Shown here piece by piece: positions 1 to 7,051 of a stretch of DNA of 13,293 nucleotides. Origin of the DNA: an uncultured Fretibacterium sp. (GTDB lineage: Bacteria > Synergistota > Synergistia > Synergistales > Aminobacteriaceae); the NCBI GenBank assembly GCA_937892105.1, contig CALAUZ010000217.1, positions 1 to 13,293 on the forward strand, written 5' to 3'. The notes under the pieces were generated by a model, which had not been told where the DNA came from, ran no database searches, and saw only the letters and a list, made by a program, of their open reading frames with translations. Every line of letters starts with the position of its first letter. Position 1 is the stretch's first letter. A program made the translations under genes and the position numbers.

Positions 1-42
1 GGCATAGAGCTCTTCTCATTCTACAGAATTGGAGGATTTACT

Positions 43-501
43 ATGTCTACTCACAGAGCAGACAAACACGGTTATTATTTAAGCATTGCAGAAGCAGTCC
101 TAGCACGCTCAACATGTCTCAGACGGACATATGGAGCAGTCATCGTTAAAGACGACGAGATTATAAGCACTGGCTACAATGGCTCGCCGAGAGGACTTCC
201 GAATTGCTGTGATCTTGGTTACTGTTTTCGAGAGCATGAACAGATTCCGCATGGGGAAAGATATGAGGCGTGTAAATCAGTTCACGCGGAAACGAATGCC
301 ATAATTTCAGCTTCAAGGAAGGATATGATCGGAGCGACGCTTTATTTAGCTGGCAAGGAAGCTGACGGAAGCACTATCTACTACGCTGAACCTTGCTTAA
401 TGTGTCGGCGACTTATCATCAACGCTGGAATAGAACGAGTCATTTCAAGAGCACCAGAAGGCGGACTGATGATTCTAAATGTTAATGATTTGAGGTGGTG
501 A
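43..501 (+). CDS. dCMP deaminase family protein (zinc-dependent)
   Basis: This 152-residue protein belongs to the cytidine/deoxycytidylate deaminase family. The family deaminates dCMP to dUMP, the precursor for thymidylate synthesis, in the cytoplasm. The zinc and catalytic signature is complete: H81-A-E83 in SVHAETNAI, and P117-C118-x2-C121 in EPCLMCRRLI. GYNGSPRG (residues 44-51) matches the N-terminal loop of the family, which in allosteric dCMP deaminases lies near nucleotide-binding residues. Length is normal for the family. The ATG is chosen because GGAGG at 31-35 lies 7 bases upstream; the frame stays open to the window edge, so an upstream start cannot be fully excluded. The gene ends 7 bases before the portal start and overlaps its ribosome binding site, so the two are translated in one operon. 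The position is odd, because the large terminase subunit is usually next to the portal. The family call is secure; substrate preference (dCMP rather than another pyrimidine) is inferred. Confidence 0.93.
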   Translation: MSTHRADKHGYYLSIAEAVLARSTCLRRTYGAVIVKDDEIISTGYNGSPRGLPNCCDLGYCFREHEQIPHGERYEACKSVHAETNAIISASRKDMIGATLYLAGKEADGSTIYYAEPCLMCRRLIINAGIERVISRAPEGGLMILNVNDLRW

Positions 502-508
502 TAAGTTC

Positions 509-1993
509 ATGCAGAGTGATAAGAACGATAAGAATGAATTTGAAGCAGTTAATACAGTTGAAGCAACTGAAGCTATTGAGGGAAATAAAACATCTGATTT
601 GCAAGGTTTGAAGTCAATAGCCGATCTACCAGATGTTCAAAACAGTGTCCGAGACTCAGGTACTACATTCCTTTTTGGACAATCTACAAGCGGTGAGAAA
701 GTCGATGAGAAAACTGCTATGCAGATTGCAACAGTTTATGCCTGTGTTCGTCTGCTTGCGGAGTCTGTTGCACAGCTTCCATTGCATTTATATAGAGTTA
801 CAGGTGACGGGAAAGAGAAAGCAATCGATCACCCTTTATATAGAATTCTCAACAGACAGACAAATCCTGAAATGACAAGCTTCAGTTTCAGAGAAACGAT
901 GATGACGCATTTGTTACTGTGGGGAAATGCTTATGCACAAATTATCAGAGATGGTAAGAATGGTGTGCTTGGGTTATATCCATTACTTCCTGAGAATGTT
1001 GAAGTAGACAGGGACGAGAGCGGAAAGATTTTTTATATTTATCACGCTTACACTAATGAAGTTCCCGGCGAAAACAACAAAGACATCTATTTCCGTAGAG
1101 AAGAAATGTTGCATATACCAGGGCTTGGCTTCAACGGGCTGGTTGGTTTTTCCCCAATAGCGATGATGAAAAACTGTTTAGGTGCTGCAATGGCTGTTGA
1201 GAAGTACGGCAGTCTGTTCTTCAGGAATGGAGCGCAGCCGATTGGTGTTCTATCTCATCCGATGTCATTGAAGAATCCTGATCGTATTAGGGAAGATTGG
1301 AAGAGAATTTACGGTTCAAATAACGCTCATAATGTCGCAATTTTAGAAGAGGGCATGTCCTATAAACCGATTAGTTTACCACCTGAAGATTCACAGTTCC
1401 TAAGCACTCGTGAATTTGATGTGGAAGAGATTTGTAGGATATTTAGAGTGCCGCCTCACTTGGTTCAGGATTTGAAGCGCAGTACGTTCAACAATATAGA
1501 GCATCAGGGAATTTCTTATGTTCAATATACACTAATGCCTTGGCTTGAGCGTTTTGAGCAGGCTATTATCAAAGACATTCTCATTGAATCCGAACAAGAT
1601 GAATATTTCCCTAAGTTCAATGTAGATGGTCTGCTGAGAGGCGATTATGAAAGCCGTATGAGAGGCTATGCTATCGGATTTACTAATGGCTTTCTTTCAC
1701 CAAATGACATCAGGCGACTTGAGAATATGGATCCCATTCCTGACGAACTTGGAGGTAACGTATATGTGGCTAATGGTTCGTATGTTTTGCTTAAGGATAT
1801 AGGGATTGCCTATGCCAACAGAATACAGCAATCGCAACAAGCTACGTCAGATATACAGTCAGAATCGCAATCTTCTCAGAAGCAAGAAGAGCAAGTAGCC
1901 CAAAAGGAACAGCAAGAAACCAAGCCCAAAGAAAGCAAACAACACACTGAACGCAAAAAACAGCGTAAAACAGAGAGGAAAGGGAACAGCTAA
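509..1993 (+). CDS. phage portal protein, HK97 family
   Basis: The product is a 494-residue portal protein. The portal is the dodecameric ring at one capsid vertex through which DNA is packaged by the terminase and to which the neck proteins attach. Family hallmarks run in order: ATVYACVRLLAESVAQLPL at about residues 73-91, HPLYRILNRQTNPEMT near 112, a LLLWGNAYAQI segment near 136, HIPGLGFNGLVGFSPI near 205, and FRVPPHLVQDLKRSTFNNIE near 312. These match the Phage_portal family, and the length is typical (about 400-500). The N-terminal 55 or so residues are variable and acidic. The last 50 or so are very rich in Gln, Glu and Lys and probably disordered. The start is supported by AGGTGGTG inside the end of the preceding gene. 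The stop is followed two bases later by the start of the protease fusion gene. Confidence is high. Confidence 0.96.
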   Translation: MQSDKNDKNEFEAVNTVEATEAIEGNKTSDLQGLKSIADLPDVQNSVRDSGTTFLFGQSTSGEKVDEKTAMQIATVYACVRLLAESVAQLPLHLYRVTGDGKEKAIDHPLYRILNRQTNPEMTSFSFRETMMTHLLLWGNAYAQIIRDGKNGVLGLYPLLPENVEVDRDESGKIFYIYHAYTNEVPGENNKDIYFRREEMLHIPGLGFNGLVGFSPIAMMKNCLGAAMAVEKYGSLFFRNGAQPIGVLSHPMSLKNPDRIREDWKRIYGSNNAHNVAILEEGMSYKPISLPPEDSQFLSTREFDVEEICRIFRVPPHLVQDLKRSTFNNIEHQGISYVQYTLMPWLERFEQAIIKDILIESEQDEYFPKFNVDGLLRGDYESRMRGYAIGFTNGFLSPNDIRRLENMDPIPDELGGNVYVANGSYVLLKDIGIAYANRIQQSQQATSDIQSESQSSQKQEEQVAQKEQQETKPKESKQHTERKKQRKTERKGNS

Positions 1994-1995
1994 TA

Positions 1996-3783
1996 ATGAA
2001 AGCAATGGTAGTTTACGGCTGTCCGTGCGCCGGAGAGAGTACGTATGTGATCAACCATGCCGGAGATAATGATGTCATCTACGATTACGATGCAATTCTC
2101 TTAGCCTCAACAACGAGAAAAAAGCATTTAGTTGACCGACATGCATCGCATTTCGTGATTCTCAATCTCAGAAAATCCATTGTGGATAATGCAAAGACTG
2201 AAAGAGCGATTAACCGCATGTGGCTTCTATGCCGCTGGCCAACGGACACGATAAAAGAGATTCTGAATGGCGTTGACAGCGAGGAAATCTTCATCGAAGC
2301 TACAAAGGAAGAATGCTACGCAAGACTTGAAGCTGATGACACAAGGCCAGATAAGGATCAGTGGCGTGCTTTGATTGATGAATGGTTCAACACATATGGC
2401 AAGCATGACAACAACGACAGCAACAAAGACAACAATAACAATTTGCAGGGAACGCAACAAGTAAGAAAGGAAGATTACATGACCAACGACAAATTTTGGA
2501 ATTTCGTAAAGAACGAAGCAGGTGAACGTACGCTCCGTTTAGAAGGTCCAATTGATAGCGATAATCTCTGGGGAGATTCCGTTACGCCACAAATGTTCAG
2601 AGATGAACTGGAAGCTGAAGACGGAGATATAACGGTCTGGATCAATAGTCCTGGCGGTTCAATATTCGCTGCTGCAGAAATATACACAATGCTTTGTGAT
2701 TACAACAGCAAAAGAGGCAAAGTTACAGTGAAGATTGATGCTATTGCGGCTTCGGCAGCGTCCGTAGTAGCTATGGCTGGAGAGAGAGTTTTGATGAGTC
2801 CAGTCGCAATGTTGGTAGTCCACGATCCCATGACAATAGCTATGGGTAATGTCTCTGACATGGAGAAAGTGATCACGACATTGAACGAAATAAAGGAGAG
2901 CATCATCAACGCCTATCAGAAGAAGACGGGGTTAAGCCGTAATAAGATCAGCAAGTTGATGTCTGACGAAACTTGGCTCAATGCAAAAAAGGCGGTTGAG
3001 TTGGGATTCGCTGACGAGATTTTGTTCTCAACCGATGCTAATCAGTCAGATGATGCCGAGAAATCAACAGATAACTCGCCAGACAAAGTGAATGGAAGTG
3101 AAGATACGGGAATATCACTTGAAGGAGGTGGTGAAAAAAGTGCGGCAAACACAAGGAACTCGCAGAACGTACAGCACACATCAGCATTGTGGACATCGGA
3201 ATGGCAGCCTTACTCCTCAAGAGCTATGGTACAGGCAATACTTAACCGGCTTTTACCTGCCAATGACGATGAATCCGTCCCAGATGAAGAAAGTGATGAC
3301 ACCGGAACTGGTGAAGCAGTTTTGGAATCAGGCTTGAATGCGCCAGCCGAGGAAGCACCACAGGCGTTTCAGACGCAGGAAGAAGAAGCCCCTTCGGTAG
3401 CTCCTGCAGACCCTGTAGCCTCTGTTCCTTCTGCACCAAGAAATACTGTGTCTAATGAAGCTTCAGTCGAACCTGAAACTCCAGATGAAACACAGTCGAA
3501 TATGGCCAATGCAGTGCAGGACGAGAACAAAGAGAACAACAGTGGTGCAACAACTGGTAATGAGCAGGAACCCGGCGCAGAAGCTCCTAAACCAGTTGAA
3601 GAAAGCAACACAGAGCCGGACGATATAACGGTTGTAACTACGGATTCAAGCGTTGCTCCCGCCATTTCAGATGATGAAGTGATTGAACCTGACAACAACC
3701 CCATTATCGGTTTGGACGGCAAAGCGAAAGACGGCTCAATGCCGTACACGTTATTAGAGAAGCAGTTAGAGCTTCTTAGATAA
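1996..3783 (+). CDS. fusion of P-loop kinase-like domain, ClpP-like prohead protease and acidic tail
   Basis: This 595-residue protein has three parts. Residues 1-137 resemble phage AAA/P-loop NTPase proteins: a Walker A-like GCPCAGEST at 8-16 (the usual Lys is Glu14), an acidic YDYD at 29-32, and RPDKDQW...IDEWF near 117-131. An Asn/Asp-rich linker (138-150) leads to a ClpP/S14 serine protease (about 162-345). There INSPGGS is at 216-222, the expected catalytic Ser253 in IAASAAS, His276 in VVHDP, and ETWLNAKKAVELGFADEI near 325-342. Such proteases process the capsid protein delta domain and scaffold during prohead maturation. Residues about 346-575 are low in complexity and rich in Glu, Asp, Pro, Ser and Thr, interrupted by SSRAMVQAILNRLLP at 407-421. 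The C-terminus (MPYTLLEKQLELLR) resembles the end of ordinary phage ClpP proteins as I recall them. The long acidic part therefore looks like an insertion. The protease call is secure; nucleotide binding by the first domain is doubtful because of Glu14. Confidence 0.9.
   Translation: MKAMVVYGCPCAGESTYVINHAGDNDVIYDYDAILLASTTRKKHLVDRHASHFVILNLRKSIVDNAKTERAINRMWLLCRWPTDTIKEILNGVDSEEIFIEATKEECYARLEADDTRPDKDQWRALIDEWFNTYGKHDNNDSNKDNNNNLQGTQQVRKEDYMTNDKFWNFVKNEAGERTLRLEGPIDSDNLWGDSVTPQMFRDELEAEDGDITVWINSPGGSIFAAAEIYTMLCDYNSKRGKVTVKIDAIAASAASVVAMAGERVLMSPVAMLVVHDPMTIAMGNVSDMEKVITTLNEIKESIINAYQKKTGLSRNKISKLMSDETWLNAKKAVELGFADEILFSTDANQSDDAEKSTDNSPDKVNGSEDTGISLEGGGEKSAANTRNSQNVQHTSALWTSEWQPYSSRAMVQAILNRLLPANDDESVPDEESDDTGTGEAVLESGLNAPAEEAPQAFQTQEEEAPSVAPADPVASVPSAPRNTVSNEASVEPETPDETQSNMANAVQDENKENNSGATTGNEQEPGAEAPKPVEESNTEPDDITVVTTDSSVAPAISDDEVIEPDNNPIIGLDGKAKDGSMPYTLLEKQLELLR
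2466..2481 (+). promoter_or_regulatory. internal ribosome binding site and in-frame ATG for the protease domain
   Basis: AAAGGA at 2466-2471 is followed, 7 bases later, by an in-frame ATG (2479-2481; codon 162 of the fusion). This is exactly where a stand-alone ClpP-like phage protease would begin (MTNDKFWNFV). A shorter 434-residue protease could therefore be made alongside the full fusion. Inference: the fusion arose by loss of the stop between a kinase-like gene and a protease gene, and the old start was kept. Confidence 0.55.
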
Positions 3784-3789
3784 CTTAGA

Positions 3790-3813
3790 TAAGCGGACTG
3801 CTTAAAGTTTTTT
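3790..3813 (+). terminator. weak terminator-like hairpin between protease and capsid genes
   Basis: TAAGC (3790-3794) and GCTTA (3800-3804) can form a 5-bp stem around a GGACT loop, followed three bases later by six T (3808-3813). The stem is short and AT-containing, so at most a leaky attenuator. It lies 7 bases after the protease stop. Just before it, a 9-base unit CTTAGATAA is tandemly repeated (3775-3792), spanning the stop codon. Confidence 0.3.
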
Positions 3814-3852
3814 CTAACATTTTCAATCCAATAATTTTTTTACATTACGCGC

Positions 3853-3870
3853 CCGACACGCTTATGTCGG
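3853..3870 (+). promoter_or_regulatory. stem-loop directly before the capsid gene ribosome binding site
   Basis: CCGACA (3853-3858) pairs perfectly with TGTCGG (3865-3870) around the six-base loop CGCTTA. The AAAGAGG ribosome binding site (3873-3879) begins two bases downstream and the capsid ATG is at 3887. In RNA this is a leader hairpin that leaves the ribosome binding site free. Stabilising the 5' end of a processed capsid mRNA or preventing structure over the start are plausible roles, but these are inference. I see no convincing -35/-10 pair in the 103-base gap. Confidence 0.45.
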
Positions 3871-3886
3871 AGAAAGAGGTATTTAT

Positions 3887-5122
3887 ATGTCTATGACTAA
3901 GATTATGGAACTCCGCAACAAGAGAGCTACCCTCTGGGGTGAAACGAAGAATTTCCTTGAAACGCATCGTGGCGAGAACGGAATGGTCGATGCCGAATCC
4001 GTTGCACAGTACGACAGAATGACCGCTGATGTGAAGGCACTAGGTGAAGAAATTAAGCGTCTTGAGGATCAGATGGAACTCGAAGCACAGCTTGCAGCAC
4101 CTACTACCGCTCCTGTCCAGATGAAGCCTATGGCTCGCAAGGATAAGGTGAAACCCACGGCAACCGAGGAATACAATACAGCATTCTGGGACGCTATGCG
4201 TAGCGATATGCACACTATAGAGGTTCACAACGCTCTTTCTGTTGGCAAGGACGATGAAGGCGGCTATACAGTACCCGATTCATTCCATAACCAGTTGATC
4301 AAGGGATTGGAAGAGAACAATATCTTCCGTCAGATGGCACACGTTATCAGAACCAGCTCCGGTACTCGTAAGATCCCGATTGCTAATGACACATTAGAGG
4401 CTTCTTGGATCGATGAGGGCGAGCAGATTCCTGAAAGCACTACGAAGTTTGCACAGGCTACACTTGGTGCTTACAAGATGGGTGTTATGATCCGTGTCAG
4501 CAATGAGTTATTAAACGACTCAGCATTCGATATTGCCGCCTATATTGCAGACCGCTTTGGCACTAATATGGGACGCACAGAGGAGAAAGCCTTCATCGTC
4601 GGTACTGGCGACAAGCAGCCTACAGGACTTCTCAATGATACTGTTGGTGCAGAGTTAGGCGTTACCGCCGCTTCTCCGACTGCTATCAGCTTCGACGAGA
4701 TTTTCAAGCTCTATTACAGCCTCAAGTCTCCATATCGTTCCAAGGCCGTATTTCTTTGCAATGAGGAATTACTCCTTCAGCTTATGATGCTCAAGGACGG
4801 TCAGAGTAACGATATATGGCGTCCTGCTCTCGACATCGGCAAGACTGACACCATTCTTGGTCGTCCGATTTACACTTCAGGTTTCATGCCCGGTATTGAG
4901 GCAGGTAACAAAGTTTTGGTTTTCGGCGATATGAATTACTACTGGGTAGCTGACCGCGCAAGCCGTACATTCAGAAGACTCAACGAGTTATATGCTGCGA
5001 ATGATCAGGTCGGCTTCATGACAACGCAGAGAGTTGACGGAAAGCTTATCCTCACCGAAGCCGTTAAGTATCTCAAGATGGCCGGTACTGCTGCGTCAAA
5101 CTCTGAGCAGGCTAACGGATAG
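3887..5122 (+). CDS. major capsid protein, HK97 fold
   Basis: The product is a 411-residue major capsid protein of the HK97 family (Phage_capsid), the shell subunit of the icosahedral head. Residues 1-75 form a predicted helical, charged coiled-coil segment (MELRNKRATLWGET... EEIKRLEDQMELEAQ). This is typical of the delta domain, which acts as a built-in scaffold and is removed by the prohead protease encoded just upstream. The cut probably falls between about residues 75 and 115, in the Ala/Pro/Thr/Lys-rich stretch before DDEGGYTVPDSF (122-133), which begins the mature fold. SSGTRKIPI, EASWIDEGEQIPES and EEKAFIVGTGDKQPTGLL are recognisable family segments. The ribosome binding site is AAAGAGG, 7 bases upstream. 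The gene lies between a leader hairpin and a strong terminator-like hairpin, as expected for the most abundant product. Confidence 0.96.
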   Translation: MSMTKIMELRNKRATLWGETKNFLETHRGENGMVDAESVAQYDRMTADVKALGEEIKRLEDQMELEAQLAAPTTAPVQMKPMARKDKVKPTATEEYNTAFWDAMRSDMHTIEVHNALSVGKDDEGGYTVPDSFHNQLIKGLEENNIFRQMAHVIRTSSGTRKIPIANDTLEASWIDEGEQIPESTTKFAQATLGAYKMGVMIRVSNELLNDSAFDIAAYIADRFGTNMGRTEEKAFIVGTGDKQPTGLLNDTVGAELGVTAASPTAISFDEIFKLYYSLKSPYRSKAVFLCNEELLLQLMMLKDGQSNDIWRPALDIGKTDTILGRPIYTSGFMPGIEAGNKVLVFGDMNYYWVADRASRTFRRLNELYAANDQVGFMTTQRVDGKLILTEAVKYLKMAGTAASNSEQANG

Positions 5123-5153
5123 TTAACAAGCTCATCAGTTTAGAGCATTAATT

Positions 5154-5197
5154 CATCGGGACTGTAGATATTGTGTTTGCAGTCCTGATGCTTTTTT
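5154..5197 (+). terminator. intrinsic terminator/attenuator after the capsid gene
   Basis: CATCGGGACTG (5154-5164) pairs with CAGTCCTGATG (5180-5190) as an 11-bp stem with a single G-U wobble, a 15-base loop, then C and six T (5192-5197). This is a good factor-independent terminator 31 bases after the capsid stop. Tail genes continue downstream on the same strand, so it probably terminates only part of the transcripts, lowering tail relative to capsid expression, or protects the capsid mRNA 3' end. That role is inferred. Confidence 0.75.
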
Positions 5198-5224
5198 ATT
5201 AATGTTAGGAAGGAAGTTTTTAGC

Positions 5225-5881
5225 ATGAGTATTGATGAAATCAATGGCCGTCACGTCGGGAAGAATTACTCAACCGATGAAGGCAGCACTATGGTAATCG
5301 GCGGAACTTTGCGTCTTGAAAAGGACGGACAGCTTGAAGGATTCCCGAAGGCGGATAACATCGCAAACAACGCTACTTTGCCGGAACTAATTTTAGCAAT
5401 GAAGGACGGAAGACTCATGACTCCTGATACTTGGAATGTTTCAGTTCTTGCCTGCCCAACTCCGGCATCGATGCCGACAACCGAGACAGCCTCAAACAGC
5501 GGACATGCAACTGTGAGCATTGAGGATACAGCAATTAAGATCACGCTCGATTGCACAGTGGAAGAGCTTGCTGACGCTGATCACGGTGCTGTATGGAATA
5601 CTCATAAGTGGCTCGGCTTTGGAATCCGCACAGGATTAGAAAGTGTGTCTGGCATTAAATTCACCGATGATACGGGAGCTTCGGCAGTGCTTGCCTCTGG
5701 TGATGCAGCCGAAGCGACTAACCTTGGACTTTCAGCGGGTGATTTCGTGTTGTATATTAAGGCGGAACAGCCGGAATATCTAGCTGGTGAGAAGTATTTC
5801 ACATTATGGGTCAGCGGATATAAAGAAACGAAGTTCACAATGCAGATCATTGAGCCAGTCACGGATACATCAGGCGATTAG
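5225..5881 (+). CDS. probable head fiber or decoration protein
   Basis: This 218-residue protein lies between the capsid and head-tail connector genes, where phages often place a decoration or head fiber protein. Residues about 22-55 (VIGGTLRLEKDGQLEGFP, then KADNIANNATLPEL) closely resemble the short beta-rich motif seen in proteins annotated as head fiber proteins (phi29 gp8.5-type, Phage_fiber_2), typically a GGTL, a short helper strand and KADNQA/T-A before a helix. The remainder (about 60-210) is rich in Thr, Ser, Gly and beta-prone segments and is probably a beta-sandwich domain exposed on the capsid. There is no signal peptide or membrane segment. The ribosome binding site is GGAAGGA about 10 bases before the ATG. 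Another possibility is a minor structural protein of unknown role. I am fairly sure it is a virion protein and less sure of the exact class. Confidence 0.6.
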   Translation: MSIDEINGRHVGKNYSTDEGSTMVIGGTLRLEKDGQLEGFPKADNIANNATLPELILAMKDGRLMTPDTWNVSVLACPTPASMPTTETASNSGHATVSIEDTAIKITLDCTVEELADADHGAVWNTHKWLGFGIRTGLESVSGIKFTDDTGASAVLASGDAAEATNLGLSAGDFVLYIKAEQPEYLAGEKYFTLWVSGYKETKFTMQIIEPVTDTSGD

Positions 5882-5888
5882 CACAATC

Positions 5889-5919
5889 AACAGGGAGGAG
5901 CTCTTCTGCTCTTCCTGTT
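5889..5919 (+). promoter_or_regulatory. intergenic hairpin after the decoration gene, no T-tract
   Basis: AACAGGGAGGAGC (5889-5901) pairs with GCTCTTCCTGTT (5908-5919) around the loop TCTTCT, giving about 12 pairs with one G-U and one bulged G. It starts 8 bases after the stop and is not followed by a T run, so it looks more like an mRNA-stabilising or processing hairpin than a terminator. The ribosome binding site of the next gene (AGAGGG, 5943-5948) is well clear of it. Confidence 0.55.
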
Positions 5920-5954
5920 AATGCCTGCTATTATAGACAGAAAGAGGGCTTGTT

Positions 5955-6299
5955 ATGATCGCACTTGAAGAGGCGAAGAATTATCTTCGTGTGGATTCCT
6001 TTTACGACGATACGCTAATTTTGTCCCTGCTTGCATCGGCGGAAGCCTTATGTTTAGATATTGCGAGATTATCGGCCAACGAATGGAAGGCTCTGTCTGA
6101 ATACAGCGGAGAAGGCTGTTTGACAATACGCGGCGAGGAAAAAAGCCATGAAGAAGTTTTACAGATTAGAAGTTTGCTGCGTATCGCTATTTTGTTCACA
6201 CTGGGCTATCTTTACGAACACAGAGAGGAAGCCGATCATCATGATTTAACCTTAACGCTGAGGAATCTTTTATTTTCCATACGGGAAGGTGTTCTGTGA
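5955..6299 (+). CDS. head-tail connector protein, HK97 gp6-like
   Basis: This 114-residue, mostly helical protein matches the Phage_connect/gp6-like family (often labelled DNA packaging protein), which forms the adaptor ring under the portal. The opening MIALEEAKNYLRVDSFYDDTLI, followed by a helix LLASAEALCLDIA, is the family signature (EvKxYLRvDxdeDD...I..li.aA). A second helical region, LLRIAILFTLGYLYEHREE near residues 76-94, is also typical, as is the C-terminal LRNLLFSIREGVL. Length is normal. The start has AGAGGG 6 bases upstream. Its TGA overlaps the next gene start, so translation is probably coupled. Confidence 0.88.
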   Translation: MIALEEAKNYLRVDSFYDDTLILSLLASAEALCLDIARLSANEWKALSEYSGEGCLTIRGEEKSHEEVLQIRSLLRIAILFTLGYLYEHREEADHHDLTLTLRNLLFSIREGVL

Positions 6300-6649
6300 T
6301 GAGAAATACAGATCGCATTGCTAGGAAGAATGTCCGCATCACTTTTCAAAAGAATAAAGCCATTATAGATAAATACCAGAATCACATAAACACGTGGTAC
6401 AACTATTTCTCCTGTTTTGCTTATGCGGATACATATTCTCTCTCTGAAAGCGGTGAAGAAATAATCACTGAAGAGCGAAGTATCACTTTCAAAACCCGAT
6501 ATTATCCAGAGCTGGCGGTTGTAACATCAACCAATTACCGTATTCTTTTCAACGGCGAAACATATAATATCGCTTCAATCGACATGATGAATTACCAGAA
6601 TAAGGAACTGCGGTTCAAATGCAAAAGGGAAAAACACAATGGCAGTTGA
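6299..6649 (+). CDS. head closure protein (head-tail joining family)
   Basis: This protein of 116 residues is placed and sized like the head closure or stopper protein (HK97 gp7 / SPP1 gp16-type, Phage_H_T_join) that seals the connector after DNA packaging. It has a charged N-terminus, a strand-rich middle (ERSITFKTRYYPELAVVTSTNYRILFNGETYNIASIDMMN), and a basic end. The FNGETYNI-x2-ID-x-MN pattern (a ligand strand followed by 'Y-I-x-x-I-D') is common to this family. I choose ATG at 6299, overlapping the previous TGA by one base, with AAGGTG 7 bases upstream; GTG at 6296 would add one residue and is possible. It shares 11 bases with the next gene. No family motif is absolutely diagnostic, so the call leans on gene order. 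Confidence 0.72.
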   Translation: MRNTDRIARKNVRITFQKNKAIIDKYQNHINTWYNYFSCFAYADTYSLSESGEEIITEERSITFKTRYYPELAVVTSTNYRILFNGETYNIASIDMMNYQNKELRFKCKREKHNGS

Positions 6650-7025
6650 AAACGTAAGTGTCGATGAGATGGCTGTGGCTATATCGAAATGTCTTGAGGA
6701 ATACAAGGACTTAGCAGCTAATGAGTTGAAAAAGTCCGTCAAGAAGGCTGGCAAAACGGTCAGGGAAGATATAAAGTCAAATGCTCCACGTAAAAGCGGC
6801 AAATATAAAGACTCATGGACAGTCAAGACGCTCTCTGAAGACAGTACCGGGATCTCTCTCGTTGTACACAGCAAGGATCGATATATGCTCGCACATCTTT
6901 TGGAGAAGGGACATGCCAAACGCGGTGGCGGGCGCGTTCCGGGAAAACCGCACATCAAACCCGCCGAGGAGAAAGGAAACAAGCAGCTTGAAGATGATAT
7001 TGTAAAGGCTTTGCAGAAGGGATAA
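6639..7025 (+). CDS. HK97 gp10-like neck/tail completion protein
   Basis: This 128-residue basic protein matches the HK97-gp10_like family, found between the head closure and tail terminator genes and involved in head-tail joining. The family signature is clear: AGKTVREDIKSNAPRKSGKYKDSW at residues 37-60 (written NAPxxTGxYxxSW in consensus form), followed by a strand with LVVHSKDRYMLAHLLEKGHA (74-93), a GGGRVPGKPHI basic loop and a C-terminal helix. The start lies inside the previous gene (11-base overlap), with AAAAGGGA upstream. Stop and next start are 26 bases apart. Confidence is high for the family and moderate for the exact role. Confidence 0.88.
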   Translation: MAVENVSVDEMAVAISKCLEEYKDLAANELKKSVKKAGKTVREDIKSNAPRKSGKYKDSWTVKTLSEDSTGISLVVHSKDRYMLAHLLEKGHAKRGGGRVPGKPHIKPAEEKGNKQLEDDIVKALQKG

Positions 7026-7051
7026 CGAATACTATAAATGGAGAAGAAGGC

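Noticed and set aside
1..42. End of an upstream gene (TAG at 5-7 in the second frame)
   Set aside because: Only two codons are visible, which is far too little to call a terminase or any other gene.
3130..3142. A-rich run GGTGAAAAAAGTG in the protease gene as a frameshift site
   Set aside because: The A run is not phased as X XXY YYZ in the zero frame, and the zero frame continues to a conserved C-terminus, so no shift is needed.
3369..3749. A 126-codon - strand frame with a Ser/Thr/Gly/Ala-rich product
   Set aside because: The composition is simply the complement of the acidic Glu/Pro/Ser/Thr-rich extension of the protease gene; no ribosome binding site or neighbour supports it.
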